A stretch of 64,000 nucleotides of DNA from Ereboglobus luteus (GTDB taxonomy: Bacteria > Verrucomicrobiota > Verrucomicrobiia > Opitutales > Opitutaceae). The stretch is taken from assembly GCF_003096195.1 (NCBI RefSeq), contig NZ_CP023004.1:972501-1036500 (forward strand), read 5' to 3'. The position numbers and the translations under genes were made by a program. Position 1 is the first letter of the stretch; every line of letters begins with the position of its first letter. Positions 9,050-19,200 of this stretch are shown one piece after another. The notes beneath the pieces were generated by a model. The model saw nothing but the letters and a program-made list of their open reading frames with translations. It searched no databases and was not told the DNA's origin.

Positions 9050-9469
9050 ATGACACCGCTTGCATTTGAAATGATTTCCGCGCGTTTACGCGCGTGGCAG
9101 TTTCCCGGGGGAATTGACGGCGTGGTGGGAATCGCCTCGGGCGGAGTGGTGCCGGCGGCGCTCGCGGCGCACCAACTGGGCGTCGGCATGCGTGTGATCG
9201 CGCTCAATTACCGCGACGAAAAAAACGAGCCGCGCCACGCGGAGCCGGTGTTACTCGGAAGCGCGCCGGACTTGGGCGCGTGGAAACGCGTGCTGCTCGT
9301 GGACGATGTATGGGTAAGCGGAAAATCATGGCGCGCGGCGCGGGCGCTTCTGCCGGAAACCATCGAAGTGCTGCCGTTTGTAATGAAGGGGAAAGTTGAT
9401 TTTGCACTGATTAGCGACATCAACGGTTGCGTGATGTGGCCGTGGAAAACATACCCGCAAACTGAATAA
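9050..9469 (+). CDS. Phosphoribosyltransferase-domain protein
   Basis: 139 aa from the ATG at 9050. It carries the type I PRTase PRPP-binding signature RVLLVDDVWVSGKSW (two acidic residues followed by SGK, strand-loop-helix) at about residues 80-95 and the upstream loop GVVGIASGGVVPAALAAHQLG. The hood domain is minimal, as in small hypoxanthine/xanthine-type or uncharacterised PRTases. A longer frame starting with TTG at 8993 is unlikely because it runs into the preceding stop and adds low-complexity residues. Substrate base cannot be told from sequence alone. Probably cotranscribed with the membrane protein upstream. Confidence 0.82.
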   Translation: MTPLAFEMISARLRAWQFPGGIDGVVGIASGGVVPAALAAHQLGVGMRVIALNYRDEKNEPRHAEPVLLGSAPDLGAWKRVLLVDDVWVSGKSWRAARALLPETIEVLPFVMKGKVDFALISDINGCVMWPWKTYPQTE

Positions 9470-9558
9470 TAATTCACATAAAAACATGAATATAATGGAG
9501 AACGGTTGATTACTTGCGCTTGAAGCCGACGTTTTCCTTGTTAGAAAATTTATCCCTC

Positions 9559-10824
9559 ATGCATCGTCGTCAATTCATTCAAACAATCGGAATTTCCGGA
9601 GCTCTTGCGGTTGCTGGCAAGATTTCCGCCCAAACCGCCCCCGCCCCCGGAACAGTAACCCCGTCCGCCGCCCCCGACGCGCTTGTCAAAGGAACGCCGG
9701 CAGTCTTTGCGCCGACGCCGGATAGCTTTACCGTTACTGTCCCGCTCGCAGCCGACGCCCTTGTGTGGCTTGAGTATGGCGAGACGGAAAAGCTGGGATC
9801 CACGGCCAAGGGCGATTCGTTCGGCTTCGTCCAGCACGACGACACCGTGGTCAAAATCAAAGTTCGCAACCTGAAACCGGGCACCCGTTATTACTGGCGC
9901 GTCGTGACCAAGCCCGCGTTTCCCTACATTGGCAGCCAGAAACCCGTGCTGCGGGAACCCGTGCCGGAAACCCGCTCGCAAATCTACACGACCAAGACAC
10001 TCGCTCCCAACGCGCGCAAAACACAGTTTTCCGTTTGGAACGACACGCATGATCACAACGAAACCATTCGCGCGCTTCACACCGCTCGTCGCGCCGATGA
10101 CGACTTCATGATTTGGAACGGAGACATGAGCAACAACGTCAACGACCGCGCGCTCCTGCCCGGGCTGTATGTCTGCCCCCAGGGCGTTGACCTCGCCGAG
10201 GGTCCGCCGATTTTGGGCACGCGCGGCAATCACGACGTGCGCGGACTCTGGGCCGGCAGAATGTCAGACTACGTGGAATATCCCAACGGCAACCGTCCCT
10301 TCTATGCGTTTCGCTCGGGTCCGATCGCCGCCATCGCATTGGACACCGGAGAGGACAAACCCGACAATCACCGCAGCTACCGGGGAGGCGCCGCCTTCGA
10401 GCCGATCATTCGCGAGCAAGCCGCGTGGCTGGAGGAAGTCATCCGCCGTCCCGAAATGCGCGACGCGCCCTACCGCGTGGTTTTCTGCCACATCCCGCTG
10501 CGCTGGACCGACGAAAGCCCGCAGGATTACGAGGGCAAGGGCTTCGACCGCTACAGCCTGCGCGGGCGGCTCGCGTGGCAAGGCGCCTTGGTCAAATGGG
10601 GCGCTCAAATCATCATTTCCGGCCACACGCATCGTCACGCATTGTTGCAGCCAACCAAGGAATTCCCCTACACGCAGATCACCGGCGGCGGCCCGCAACC
10701 AAAACGCGCAACCGTCATCCGCGGCCACGCCGACGCCGGCAAGCTCAAGGTAAGCGTGATCCGAATGCACGACGGCGTTTCGCTCAACGACCTGGAGTTC
10801 GAGCCGCTGACCAAGGTTGCGTGA
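9559..10824 (+). CDS. Exported metallophosphoesterase with N-terminal purple-acid-phosphatase-like domain
   Basis: 421 aa from the ATG at 9559. The N-terminus MHRRQFIQTIGISGALAVAG is a Tat-like signal. Residues about 55-140 form a fibronectin-like domain (LKPGTRYYWRV), as in purple acid phosphatases. The calcineurin-like core has all metal ligands in order: D-T-H in VWNDTHDHNE, GDMSNN, RGNHD, FCHIP and ISGHTHRH. It probably hydrolyses phosphomonoesters or diesters in the periplasm. It is preceded by 89 bp without a clear promoter and followed by a large hairpin (10848-10922). Confidence 0.92.
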   Translation: MHRRQFIQTIGISGALAVAGKISAQTAPAPGTVTPSAAPDALVKGTPAVFAPTPDSFTVTVPLAADALVWLEYGETEKLGSTAKGDSFGFVQHDDTVVKIKVRNLKPGTRYYWRVVTKPAFPYIGSQKPVLREPVPETRSQIYTTKTLAPNARKTQFSVWNDTHDHNETIRALHTARRADDDFMIWNGDMSNNVNDRALLPGLYVCPQGVDLAEGPPILGTRGNHDVRGLWAGRMSDYVEYPNGNRPFYAFRSGPIAAIALDTGEDKPDNHRSYRGGAAFEPIIREQAAWLEEVIRRPEMRDAPYRVVFCHIPLRWTDESPQDYEGKGFDRYSLRGRLAWQGALVKWGAQIIISGHTHRHALLQPTKEFPYTQITGGGPQPKRATVIRGHADAGKLKVSVIRMHDGVSLNDLEFEPLTKVA

Positions 10825-10847
10825 GGATGTCCCCGCGTATTGAACAA

Positions 10848-10922
10848 CCGCGGATCGCCCGAATATACACACATGAATATAATCAGAATGATTGTATTCA
10901 TGTGTGCTTGAGCAATCCGCGG
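10848..10922. repeat. Large two-part hairpin downstream of the phosphoesterase gene
   Basis: Outer arms CCGCGGAT (10848-10855) and ATCCGCGG (10915-10922) enclose an 18-bp inner stem (10868-10885 with 10889-10906, one G-T pair) capped by the triloop GAA. There is no T-tract on either side, so it is not a standard intrinsic terminator; it may stabilise mRNA 3' ends or be a degenerate mobile palindrome. Confidence 0.6.
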
Positions 10923-11094
10923 GCATCATACCAACGCCCATCGGCATCATTGGTATATTGACCCGATATTGATACCGTAAAAAAACTTCAAGCGACAGAC
11001 ACCGTCCGCACAGGCACTGGCGTCATGGTTTGAACCTGCCATCGACCTCGAACGTCTTGGCAACGTCGCATCGTCTTCCCCGAGCACTTTCCTT

Positions 11095-11946
11095 ATGACA
11101 AATCCCCTGCTTGCAAAAAACCCAACCGCACCCGCTTCCGAAAACCGCGGCCCCAAACGAATCCTCCGCTTTGCGTGCCTGGCCGCCGCATGGCTGGTGC
11201 TCGCCGCGGTTTGCGACGCCGCCGGACTGAGGGTCTATTACATCCGCCACATTGAATGCGGCCACAACGTGAAAAAGAAATTCGAAAAAAGTGGCATACC
11301 GAAAGACCAGTGGCCCGCCTATGTCGGCGACTCGAAGCAATTCACACCCAAGGGCGCAAAGCAGGTCGGCGAAGCCGCGCAAAAACTCAAGGCCCACCAA
11401 TTCGATTCCATCGCGTGCAGCCCCGTCTGGCGCTGCCGCCAGACCATTCTTCAATACCTGCGCGAAACAAAGCAGACCGCCGAGATTTGGCCCGAACTCG
11501 CCGAGTTCAACGGCGCGATCATTCCGCTGTTTTTTAAGGACAACCTCCCCGCGCCCAACAAAAATTATCTCTGCGGCGAGGCAATCAAACTGCCGGACAA
11601 CGAAAAGCCATTCTTCACACTTCGCCAAAATCCGGAGGGCGCGCGCCTCTTCAACTCGCCGAAGAAAAACGGCAATGAACAACGCGCCGCCGACACGAAG
11701 GCCTCGTTGGAGGCTGTTGTCGCGCTCGTGAAGGAACGTTTCGGCGGCAAAAAAGGCGAGGACAAGTCCATCCTCCTCTCGGGCCACGGCAACAACGGCA
11801 AGGCGCTTCTGAGCATTTTTCTCAACGAAGCAGACCGCCCGAAAGAAATTCCGCATCCCCCAAACATCAGCATCTGGATGATCGAGCAGCAGCCCGACGG
11901 AAACTTTCAGCTAAAAATTCTGAACGACAAACCCCTCGGCAAATAG
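11095..11946 (+). CDS. Exported histidine phosphatase family protein
   Basis: 283 aa. The N-terminus has a long polar stretch and then a hydrophobic segment (about 24-41, ending VCDAAG), suggesting a signal peptide. The phosphohistidine block reads [11 protein letters not shown]: the usual RHG triad is RHI here, but Arg, His and the following Glu and Asn keep their places. The second catalytic Arg is in SPVWRCRQT and the second His in [13 protein letters not shown]. The insert between has E and N-rich acid-phosphatase-like features ([12 protein letters not shown]). Likely a periplasmic phosphatase of the branch-1 superfamily; substrate unknown. It faces bamA and ends 178 bp before it. Confidence 0.83.
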
Positions 11947-11959
11947 TCGCATCCTTATA

Positions 11960-11989
11960 AATCGCCGTGTCGTTTTTGACAGGGCGATT
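11960..11989. terminator. Hairpin between convergent genes
   Basis: AATCGCC (11960-11966) pairs with GGCGATT (11983-11989), and TGTC with GACA inside it, around a GTTTTT loop. It sits 14 nt after the phosphatase stop. No U-tract follows, so function as a terminator is uncertain. Confidence 0.35.
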
Positions 11990-12072
11990 GCCAAGCTGTC
12001 GCGTGCGCTCGAAATGTCGTTGCCGAATGCAAGCGGCATCCGCCGTGTTTGCCTCTCGTAATTTCTTGGCGC

Positions 12073-12093
12073 GCTCGGCGAGCACGCCCTACC
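12073..12093 (-). repeat. REP-like element, minus orientation
   Basis: On the minus strand GGTAGGGCG (12093-12085) is followed by the palindrome GCTCGCCGAGC (12083-12073). It lies in the intergenic region 31 nt from the bamA stop. Confidence 0.5.
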
Positions 12094-12124
12094 AAAGTCC
12101 CAACACCAACGAGCGCTGATGTTA

Positions 12125-14554
12125 TTAGAAACGGGTTCCGAACGAGAAGTTGAACTGGTTGCCGTTGTGGTTCCACTTGTCGGTTGTCAGCGGAATGCCG
12201 AAGTCGAGACTGAGCGGCGCGCCGGCAACAAAGAGGCGAAGGCCGAAACCGAAGTTGTCGTTGTAGCTGGACGGATTAAAATCGTAGGACTTTTCATTCA
12301 CGAAACCGGCGTCGTAGAAAAACGCGAATCGGACGGGACTCACGATGTCGAAAGAATACTCAACACTCAACATGCCATAGGTGTTTCCGCCCATGCTTGA
12401 GCCATTTGAGTCCTTCGGGCCGACATCACGATTCTCAAAGCCGCGCAGCGAATAAGGTCCGCCCAAGAAGAAGCGTTGGGCGTATTGGACTTGCGGCGTA
12501 TCGCCGAAGCCCTCAACCACGCCGGCGCGAAGGAACACGCCGAGGGATTGTTCCTGCGCGCGGAATATGGGGAAAAATTGAGAGCCGCGGAATTCGAGCG
12601 CGTAATAATCCATCGTGCCGCCAAGAGGACCGCCGGCGATGTGGTAGGTGAGCTCAATGCGCCCGCCATCGGTAGTGTTGATAATCTTGTTGCGGGTGTC
12701 GCGAAGGAGCTGAAAGCCAATGCGGGAGATGCGGTCGTTATCGAATATTTTTACGGAGCCATCCGCGTTGCGGACGTAATCGGTTCCATCCTTATTGATA
12801 CGGGTGAAGTATTGTTCGTAACCGGACTCGATGTCCTTGTATTCGGCTTCTTCGTAGGTGTAGGAGATCATTCCTTCGAAAAGCTCGAAGAGCCGCTTGC
12901 GAAGCGAGACCTGACCGCCGAGGCGCACGTCATCGTAATACGAGTTATCGTAATTCTGGCTGGTGCGATAGAGAGTAAAGCCTAGATGGAGTTCTTTTTG
13001 CAGGAACCACGGCTCCTCGAAATTGATGGTGGCCTCCGACGAGCTGGAACCAAGCTGGAGGCGGATGCGGAATTTCTGGCCCGCGCCCTGCCAGAAGGAT
13101 TTGCGGTTGAAGAGGTCGAAGTTCGACTGGCTGAGCTCGGCGAAAACGACGGCTTTTTCGAGCGAGCTGAAACCGGCGCCGAACTGGAGATTTCCCGTGC
13201 GGCCCTCCTGAACTGCGATCTTGAGATTGCGGCGTCCGGGAATGTTGGTGGTTTCGGGGGAAAGATTGGCGTCCTCGAAGAAGCGGGTGTTGTCGAGACG
13301 CATTTTGCTGCGCTTCATGCGTATCATGTCGAAAACCTCGCCGGGGCCGAGATTGAGTTCGCGGATAATCACGATGCCCTTGGTCTTGGTGTTGCCCTCG
13401 ATTTTGATGGATTCGACAAAGTATTGTTCGCTCTCGTTGATCTGATATTCGACGTCGATGTTGCCGGTGGCAATGTTCGGTTTGCGAATCATGCGGACGT
13501 AGGTTTCAAGGTAGCCGTCCTTGCCGTAGAAGTCCTGAATTGTCTCAACGTCCTGGTCGAGTTTCGACGGGGTGAAGACCATGCCGGGACGCTGCTGGAT
13601 AAGAAGCTGGAAAAGCGGCGTGGGATAGAGCTTGTTGCCGGAGAAAGTGATGTCGCCGATGCGATACTGGCGGCCCTCCTCCACGGCGATGGTGACAACA
13701 AGCCTGTTTTCCGTAGGATAGGCATAAGTGACCTTGCTGACCGGAATTTCGATATCAAGGAAACCTTGCTCGCGGTAGTAATCGCGAAGCTTGTCGAGGT
13801 CGTCCTCAAACTCCTCATCCTTGAACCGGCCCGAGCCGGTGAGCCACGACCACATCCACCAGCGCTTGGTGTCCTTCAACTGACCGCGAAGGGTTTTGGA
13901 TTTGATGCTGTTGTTGCCGGTGAACTGAATGTCCTTGATTTTGACGCGATTGCCCTCGCGGATTTTAAAAATGACCGTGCCGTAACCAGTGCCGCGGTCG
14001 CGCTCGATGTCGTAGCTCACATAAACGCGATTGTAGCCTTTTTTCTGGTAGTATTCGCGAATTTTGTCGCTGTCGGCCTTCACCTGCCGTTCGTCGAGGG
14101 ACATGTTCTGGCGGCTCTTGGTCTCCTTCTCGAGGGTGTGGCTCTTAACGTTTTTGTTGCCCTCAAAACGGATTTCCTGAATGCGGAATTTCGGAGTGAC
14201 CTCGACGATGATGTTAATGACGCGGGTGGGCAGAACCTCGCGCTTGACCTCGATAAATTCAAACAGCCCGGTGCGGTAAAGCGAGCGGATGTCGTTGTCG
14301 ATCATCGTCTCGTCGAGCTCGATGCCGGGGCGCACCTGCATGTTGGCGCGCACGAGCTGCTCGTTGATGTTGGCCGTGCCTACAAAGCGGACGGTCACGG
14401 TGCCCACGCGATAGGGTTGCGGTGCGGTGGGGGCGAGCCCCGGCGCGGATATGTGCTGCGCGTGCACGCCCGCCCATGGAGAGATGAGCAGTGAGACAAG
14501 GACGACAAGACGCGTGATCCGTTTAAGGCTCGGGTTGGTTACTATGGTTTTCAA
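12125..14554 (-). CDS. bamA: Outer membrane protein assembly factor BamA
   Basis: About 809 aa from a TTG at 14554; a TTG at 14575 is the other candidate and no ATG is available near the signal peptide (SLKRITRLVVLVSLLISPWAGVHA). BamA folds and inserts beta-barrel proteins into the outer membrane. Five POTRA domains fill about residues 45-420 (typical ends such as FRIQEIRFEGNKNVK, RVKIKDIQFTGNNSIK, YRIGDITFSGNKLYP, YFVESIKIEGNTKTKG). The barrel follows, with the loop 6 motif as SLRGF and a C-terminal Phe, as expected. The 5' end overlaps the dnaB stop by 30 bp, which with the missing ATG makes the start uncertain. It would be needed to insert the autotransporter barrel encoded nearby. Confidence 0.95.
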   Translation of the reverse strand: MKTIVTNPSLKRITRLVVLVSLLISPWAGVHAQHISAPGLAPTAPQPYRVGTVTVRFVGTANINEQLVRANMQVRPGIELDETMIDNDIRSLYRTGLFEFIEVKREVLPTRVINIIVEVTPKFRIQEIRFEGNKNVKSHTLEKETKSRQNMSLDERQVKADSDKIREYYQKKGYNRVYVSYDIERDRGTGYGTVIFKIREGNRVKIKDIQFTGNNSIKSKTLRGQLKDTKRWWMWSWLTGSGRFKDEEFEDDLDKLRDYYREQGFLDIEIPVSKVTYAYPTENRLVVTIAVEEGRQYRIGDITFSGNKLYPTPLFQLLIQQRPGMVFTPSKLDQDVETIQDFYGKDGYLETYVRMIRKPNIATGNIDVEYQINESEQYFVESIKIEGNTKTKGIVIIRELNLGPGEVFDMIRMKRSKMRLDNTRFFEDANLSPETTNIPGRRNLKIAVQEGRTGNLQFGAGFSSLEKAVVFAELSQSNFDLFNRKSFWQGAGQKFRIRLQLGSSSSEATINFEEPWFLQKELHLGFTLYRTSQNYDNSYYDDVRLGGQVSLRKRLFELFEGMISYTYEEAEYKDIESGYEQYFTRINKDGTDYVRNADGSVKIFDNDRISRIGFQLLRDTRNKIINTTDGGRIELTYHIAGGPLGGTMDYYALEFRGSQFFPIFRAQEQSLGVFLRAGVVEGFGDTPQVQYAQRFFLGGPYSLRGFENRDVGPKDSNGSSMGGNTYGMLSVEYSFDIVSPVRFAFFYDAGFVNEKSYDFNPSSYNDNFGFGLRLFVAGAPLSLDFGIPLTTDKWNHNGNQFNFSFGTRF

Positions 14555-16007
14555 AGCGTGTAATGTTACTGACAAAGCGTAGTTTGATTTCTCCTACCGG
14601 CCCGTTTCGTTGCTTGGCAATAATTAAGTCCGCCTCGGGCGCGGCAACCTGGAAGGTTTTGTCCGCGGTTTTGGGACGGGAGAGCATGAGCACAACGTCG
14701 GCATCCTGTTCGATGGAGCCGGATTCACGGAGGTCGGAGAGTCGGGGGACGCGTTCATCTTTTTCAGCGGCACGATTAAGCTGACTTAATACAAGAACGG
14801 GAACATTTAGTTCCTTCGCAAGCGATTTTAACCCGCGCGACGCCTCGGCGACCTGCTGCTCGCGCGGCACCCGCGAATCGGTGGGACTGAGAAGCTGCAA
14901 ATAATCCACCATGATAAAACCGAGCGGCGTCGGCGTGTCCTTGAGACGGGCGGCGAGGCGGCGCGCCTTGGCGCGCAGTTCCATGATGGTGAGCTGGCTC
15001 GAATCGTCGATGAAGATGGGCGCCTTGCTGAGTTCGTCGGCGGTTTGATGAAGCTGGGAAAACTCCTCGCCGCCGGGCGGGTAGAGGCCGTCGCGAAGTT
15101 TTTTTGTGTCCACGCGCGCGCGGGAGCAAAGAAGACGCAGGGCGAGTTGCGAGGAGCCCATTTCAAGCGAAAAAATGAGCACGCCCACGCTCTTCCTGTC
15201 GTTGCGCGGCGGCGGAAGCGCGGCGGCCTCGGCGAAATTGAGCGCCAGCGAGGTTTTGCCCATCGAGGGGCGCGCCGCGAGGATGATCATTTCCTGCGGT
15301 TGGAAGCCGTAGGTAAATTTGTCGAGCGAGGACAACCCGGAGGATATACCCGTGAGCCCGCCCTTGTGCCCCGCCATCTTGGTGATGAGTTCCATCGCCG
15401 AGCGCGTGGGGCCGGACATCTGCTGCGCCGCGTCGGAAATGCGATCCTGTGTAACGGCAAAAATATCCTTCTCCACATTGTCGATAAACGACTCAAGCGG
15501 ACCGGCGTGCGTGTAGCACGCCTCGATGGCATTGGCCGCCACCTTGATGAGCTCGCGAAGCAGGTAAAGCTCGCGGACTTTTTCGATAAAATAAGGAGCC
15601 TGCGCGACGGTTGGAATGCGTCCGCTGATCTGGGTGAGATACGCATACCCGCCAACCTCCTCAAGCTGGCGGTTGGTTTTGAGTTCCTCGGCAAGCGTGC
15701 CGCCCTCAATGGCCACGCCGTTGTTATACATCTCGACGAGCCGGTCGAAGATGACCTGGTTTGCCGGGGCGTAAAAAGACTTGGCGGTAATCTTGCCCTC
15801 GAGACAGCGGGCAACGGTGTCGTTTCCGTCGATCAAACAGCAGGAAAGAAGGTATTCCTCCGCCTCAAGGCTGTGCGGCTGGACGCGACCTGTGGTGAGC
15901 CCCGCGGACGCGCCCGCAGCAGCCGTCTTCCGCGAACCGCGCGCACGACGAGACGCGCCCTCGGGGGCGGCATTCAGGTCGGATGCGGATGCGGAATCGT
16001 CAGCCAT
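14523..16007 (-). CDS. dnaB: Replicative DNA helicase DnaB
   Basis: 494 aa from the ATG at 16007 (MADDSAS); longer frames add 20 unlikely residues. This is the hexameric helicase of the replication fork. After about 45 disordered residues comes the N-terminal domain (PHSLEAEEYLLSCCLID), then the RecA-like domain with FQPQEMIILAARPSMGKTSLA (Walker A), LEMGSSQLALRLL, the Walker B MVDYLQLL, LSQLNRAAE and SDLRESGSIEQDADVVLML. The C-terminus (ADLIIAKQRNGPVGEIKLRF) is complete. The 3' end overlaps the start of bamA. Confidence 0.97.
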   Translation of the reverse strand: MADDSASASDLNAAPEGASRRARGSRKTAAAGASAGLTTGRVQPHSLEAEEYLLSCCLIDGNDTVARCLEGKITAKSFYAPANQVIFDRLVEMYNNGVAIEGGTLAEELKTNRQLEEVGGYAYLTQISGRIPTVAQAPYFIEKVRELYLLRELIKVAANAIEACYTHAGPLESFIDNVEKDIFAVTQDRISDAAQQMSGPTRSAMELITKMAGHKGGLTGISSGLSSLDKFTYGFQPQEMIILAARPSMGKTSLALNFAEAAALPPPRNDRKSVGVLIFSLEMGSSQLALRLLCSRARVDTKKLRDGLYPPGGEEFSQLHQTADELSKAPIFIDDSSQLTIMELRAKARRLAARLKDTPTPLGFIMVDYLQLLSPTDSRVPREQQVAEASRGLKSLAKELNVPVLVLSQLNRAAEKDERVPRLSDLRESGSIEQDADVVLMLSRPKTADKTFQVAAPEADLIIAKQRNGPVGEIKLRFVSNITRFENHSNQPEP

Positions 16008-16146
16008 GTTTGAGCAACAAAGAATTGAGCCAAACCGACGTTCGCCGAAACGCAATGCGGCAATCATAAAACCGCGAAAAAATTATTCGCAAAACTGTTC
16101 ACAGCAGCAACCGAAACGGCGGACGTCGGGGAGGCGGGGCACAACA

Positions 16147-16174
16147 AAGGGCGCGTTGTTTGGAACGCGCCCTT
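16147..16174 (-). terminator. Hairpin terminator after the autotransporter gene
   Basis: AAGGGCGCGTT (16147-16157) pairs perfectly with AACGCGCCCTT (16164-16174) around a 6-nt loop, 26 nt past the autotransporter stop. On the minus strand it is followed by a weak T-rich stretch (TTTGTTGT). Confidence 0.7.
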
Positions 16175-16200
16175 GGGTTAATCTCGGCTTGATACCTTGA

Positions 16201-19200
16201 TTACCAGGCCCGGCGGTAGCCGAGCGTCAGCGACCAGGGGCGCTCGTAGTCCGAGGCCTTGTTGTATTCATAGTCAAAATACACCTGGCTGCGCGCGTCG
16301 ATCAGGTAGCCCACGCCCGCTCCGGTCTCAAACCGCCAGCCGTCGAACCAGGGCTGGTAGCTGCGGCCTTCCACATGGACTTTGCCTCCGTGGCTGTCGG
16401 TTTTCACCATCGCCACTTTCACGTAGGGCTGCCACCGGCCGTAGTCCGCCCCTGTGCGCACTTGCCCGCGGTATTGCCACGCGTCCGAGTCGCTGATGCG
16501 CACTTCGAGATCCCGGCTCACTCCGTTCGACACGGTGTAGTCCGCCCCGTTTATCCAGGCCACCGCCACTTGCGCGGAGGGTTCCACCCAGTAGATCCCG
16601 TTCATGAAGCGCCGGCCGGCCTCCACCGAGATGCTTTGCACGTGGTTCGTGTATTTGCCGCGCGAGATGAAGCCGTCCACTCCGCGCGCGTTGAGTTCGT
16701 TGGTCGAGCGGCCGACTCGCAGCGTCGCGTCCACGAACCAGGCGTTGTCGTAGAGCCACAGGCCGTAGAGGCCCAGGCCGAGCGTGTTGGTGTCTCCGTC
16801 GCCATACTGGTTGCGCGAGTCGTCGAAGGTGCGCTCCGAGCGGCTCATGCCGAAGAACGCTCCCGCAACGAGCATCGCCTTTTCGCGGCGGAAGATCATG
16901 TCGCCGCCCGCCGTGATTCCGTAGCTGTCCTGCTCAAAGCTGCTGCCCGCGAGGTCCGGCGCGCCGTTGAGCCGGTAGTTGTTCACTCGCGCCCACACGT
17001 TGCCGCTCGAGGTCGGCAGGTTCACCCGGATTTCTCCGAGGCGCTTGTGCACGTTGTCCAGCCCGTAGTGCCAGTCCGCACCCATCACTCCGGCGGTCAG
17101 CAGGATCGCGTCGGCCGCGCGGCTGAGCGCGTCGCCGCCGGTCAGGTAATACGAGTCGCCGTTGGGCATGATCAGCCCGCCGTCGCCTTTGTAGAGTTTG
17201 TAGGTGTGCATGCCCGACTCCACTCCGTCGGAGTCAAACTCCGCGGTGCTGCCGACTCCGAGCTTGACGACTTCGAGCGCGTATTTGCGCTGCGGGTCGC
17301 TGAGCAGCGAGGGGTCGGTGGTCGGGTCGAAGTAAACGTAGTGCGTGCCGCTCGCCAGGCCGGCCACCGTGAGCGTGTCGCTCTTTTTGCCAACGAGGTC
17401 CACGTTCATGTAATGCGTTGTCGTGCCGTCGAGCTCGCCCGCAACCGTGAGGTTGGTGTAGGCCGTCGCCGTGCCGTTGTTCGTGCTGTAGCGGATCACG
17501 CCGTTGTCGCCGTAGAGGTTTTTGATGCGCTGGTTGTTGTTGTTCAGGTCCAGCGTGCCGTCGAGGAGAAACACGACGTCACTTTTGCTGATCGCGTTGG
17601 TGGTGCCGGTGCGCAGCGTGCTTTGAGCCACGATGGTCACGCCTTCGTAGTCTTGCACTTTTTGGATTGCGAGCGTGCCGCTGCCATAGGTCACCACGTT
17701 GCCCGAGCCGCTGATCACGCCGTCGTAGATGACTTCGTCACTGCGGTTGAAGCTGAGCCAAGCACCGTCGTCCACACGGGCGTTGGCCGCGATGGTGGAG
17801 GAATACCAGCCAGTGGTGTCGCCGCCGCTGGCAGTGCCGCCGATCACCAGTTCGCCGTTTTCAACGACGAGGCCGCCGTCGATTTTGTTCGCGCCGGTGA
17901 GGTGGGTCGTGCCGTCGCCACGCTGGATGAACACGCCGGCGCCGGTCACGGTGCCGCCGTAAACGAGGTCGTCGGCACGGTTGATCGTGAGCGTGCCGGA
18001 GTTGGCCACAGCGCTGGCGTCGTCGATCATGCCGGAGAGCCCGCCGCTGCCGAGTTGCAATTGCGCGCCGGTGCCGATCGTGGTCACGCCGGTGTAGGTG
18101 TTTTCGCCGGTAAGCGTCCACTCGCTGTCGTCGGTGAGGGTCACGTTGCCGGTGCCGTCGATCTCTCCGGAGAGTTCAAGGCCGGTTTCGGTGTTCGCCA
18201 CGGTGAGCGTTTTGTCTCCGAGGCGGATGTTGCCCAGGCCGTTGAGGTTTTGCAGGCGTTGGTTGTTGCCGCCGAGGTCGAAGCCGGTGTCGACGGTCGC
18301 GAGGGTCACCTTCGTGCTGCTCGCGATCACGTCCGTGACGCCGCCGATAATCCAGGCCGACTCGTTGATGAACGTCGAGCCGGTGTAGTCGTTGCCGGTG
18401 TGCGCGAGGGTGATCGCCTCGGCGCCGCGGAATTCGAAGCCCGCGCCCGCGCCGGTGAGTTTCGCGCTGAGTGTCTTGTCCAGCGAGCCGGTCGGGTCGA
18501 GGATGATCATTTCGGTGGCGTGCACCGACTCGATCGAGATCAAGCCGTAGTTGAGCACGATGTCGCCGCCGCCGCTGCCGTCGGCTTTGTGGATGGCGTT
18601 GTAGCCGTAGCTGTTCACGCCAACCGGATTGAGGCCGTTCTGGCCGAAGCTGATCGTGCTGGTGCCGGAAGGCAATGCGTTGCCGTCGCTGTCAACCATG
18701 TCGAAGGTCGCGCCATCGTAAATGCTGCTGGTTGCGCCGTGCACGATGGTGCCGGAGAGCAGCGTGTCGGGAGGGATCACGTCCATGTCGAAGACGTTTT
18801 GGTTGAGTCCGTCGCCGGGGGGCAGCGGCGGGTTGATGCCCGAGAGTGTTTCGGTGTCCACGCCGATCTTGCTTCCGCCCGCGCTGCTCATGAGGTTGTC
18901 CACGTCGAGCCGGTAGGGCGGCAGGCCCGCGGCGGTCGTGTCGGTCTTGGCGAGGAGGGTGCCGCCGGCAAGGTCGAGCCCGCCGATGATGCGGTTGGCG
19001 TCGAGCGTGGTTTCGCTGTTGGCGTTGAGTTTGAGCGTCGCGTTTGTGAGCGCGGGTTCCGAGGTGGCGAGGTCGAAGACCGTCTTGTGGCCGTAGGCGC
19101 TGCCCACGCCGACCGTGCCGCTGAAGGCCGTGCCCATCGCGGGGTCGAGCGCGAAGGTGACGTCGGGCGCGTTGACGGTCGCCGTGCCGATCAGGTCGAG

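Noticed and set aside
12986-14494. 502-codon open frame on the plus strand
   Set aside because: Antisense to bamA, which has complete domains. The frame lacks stops because of the biased codon use of the real gene.
18911-18921. GGTAGGGCGGC match to the REP head inside the autotransporter gene
   Set aside because: No flanking hairpin and it encodes ordinary passenger sequence (LPPYRL).
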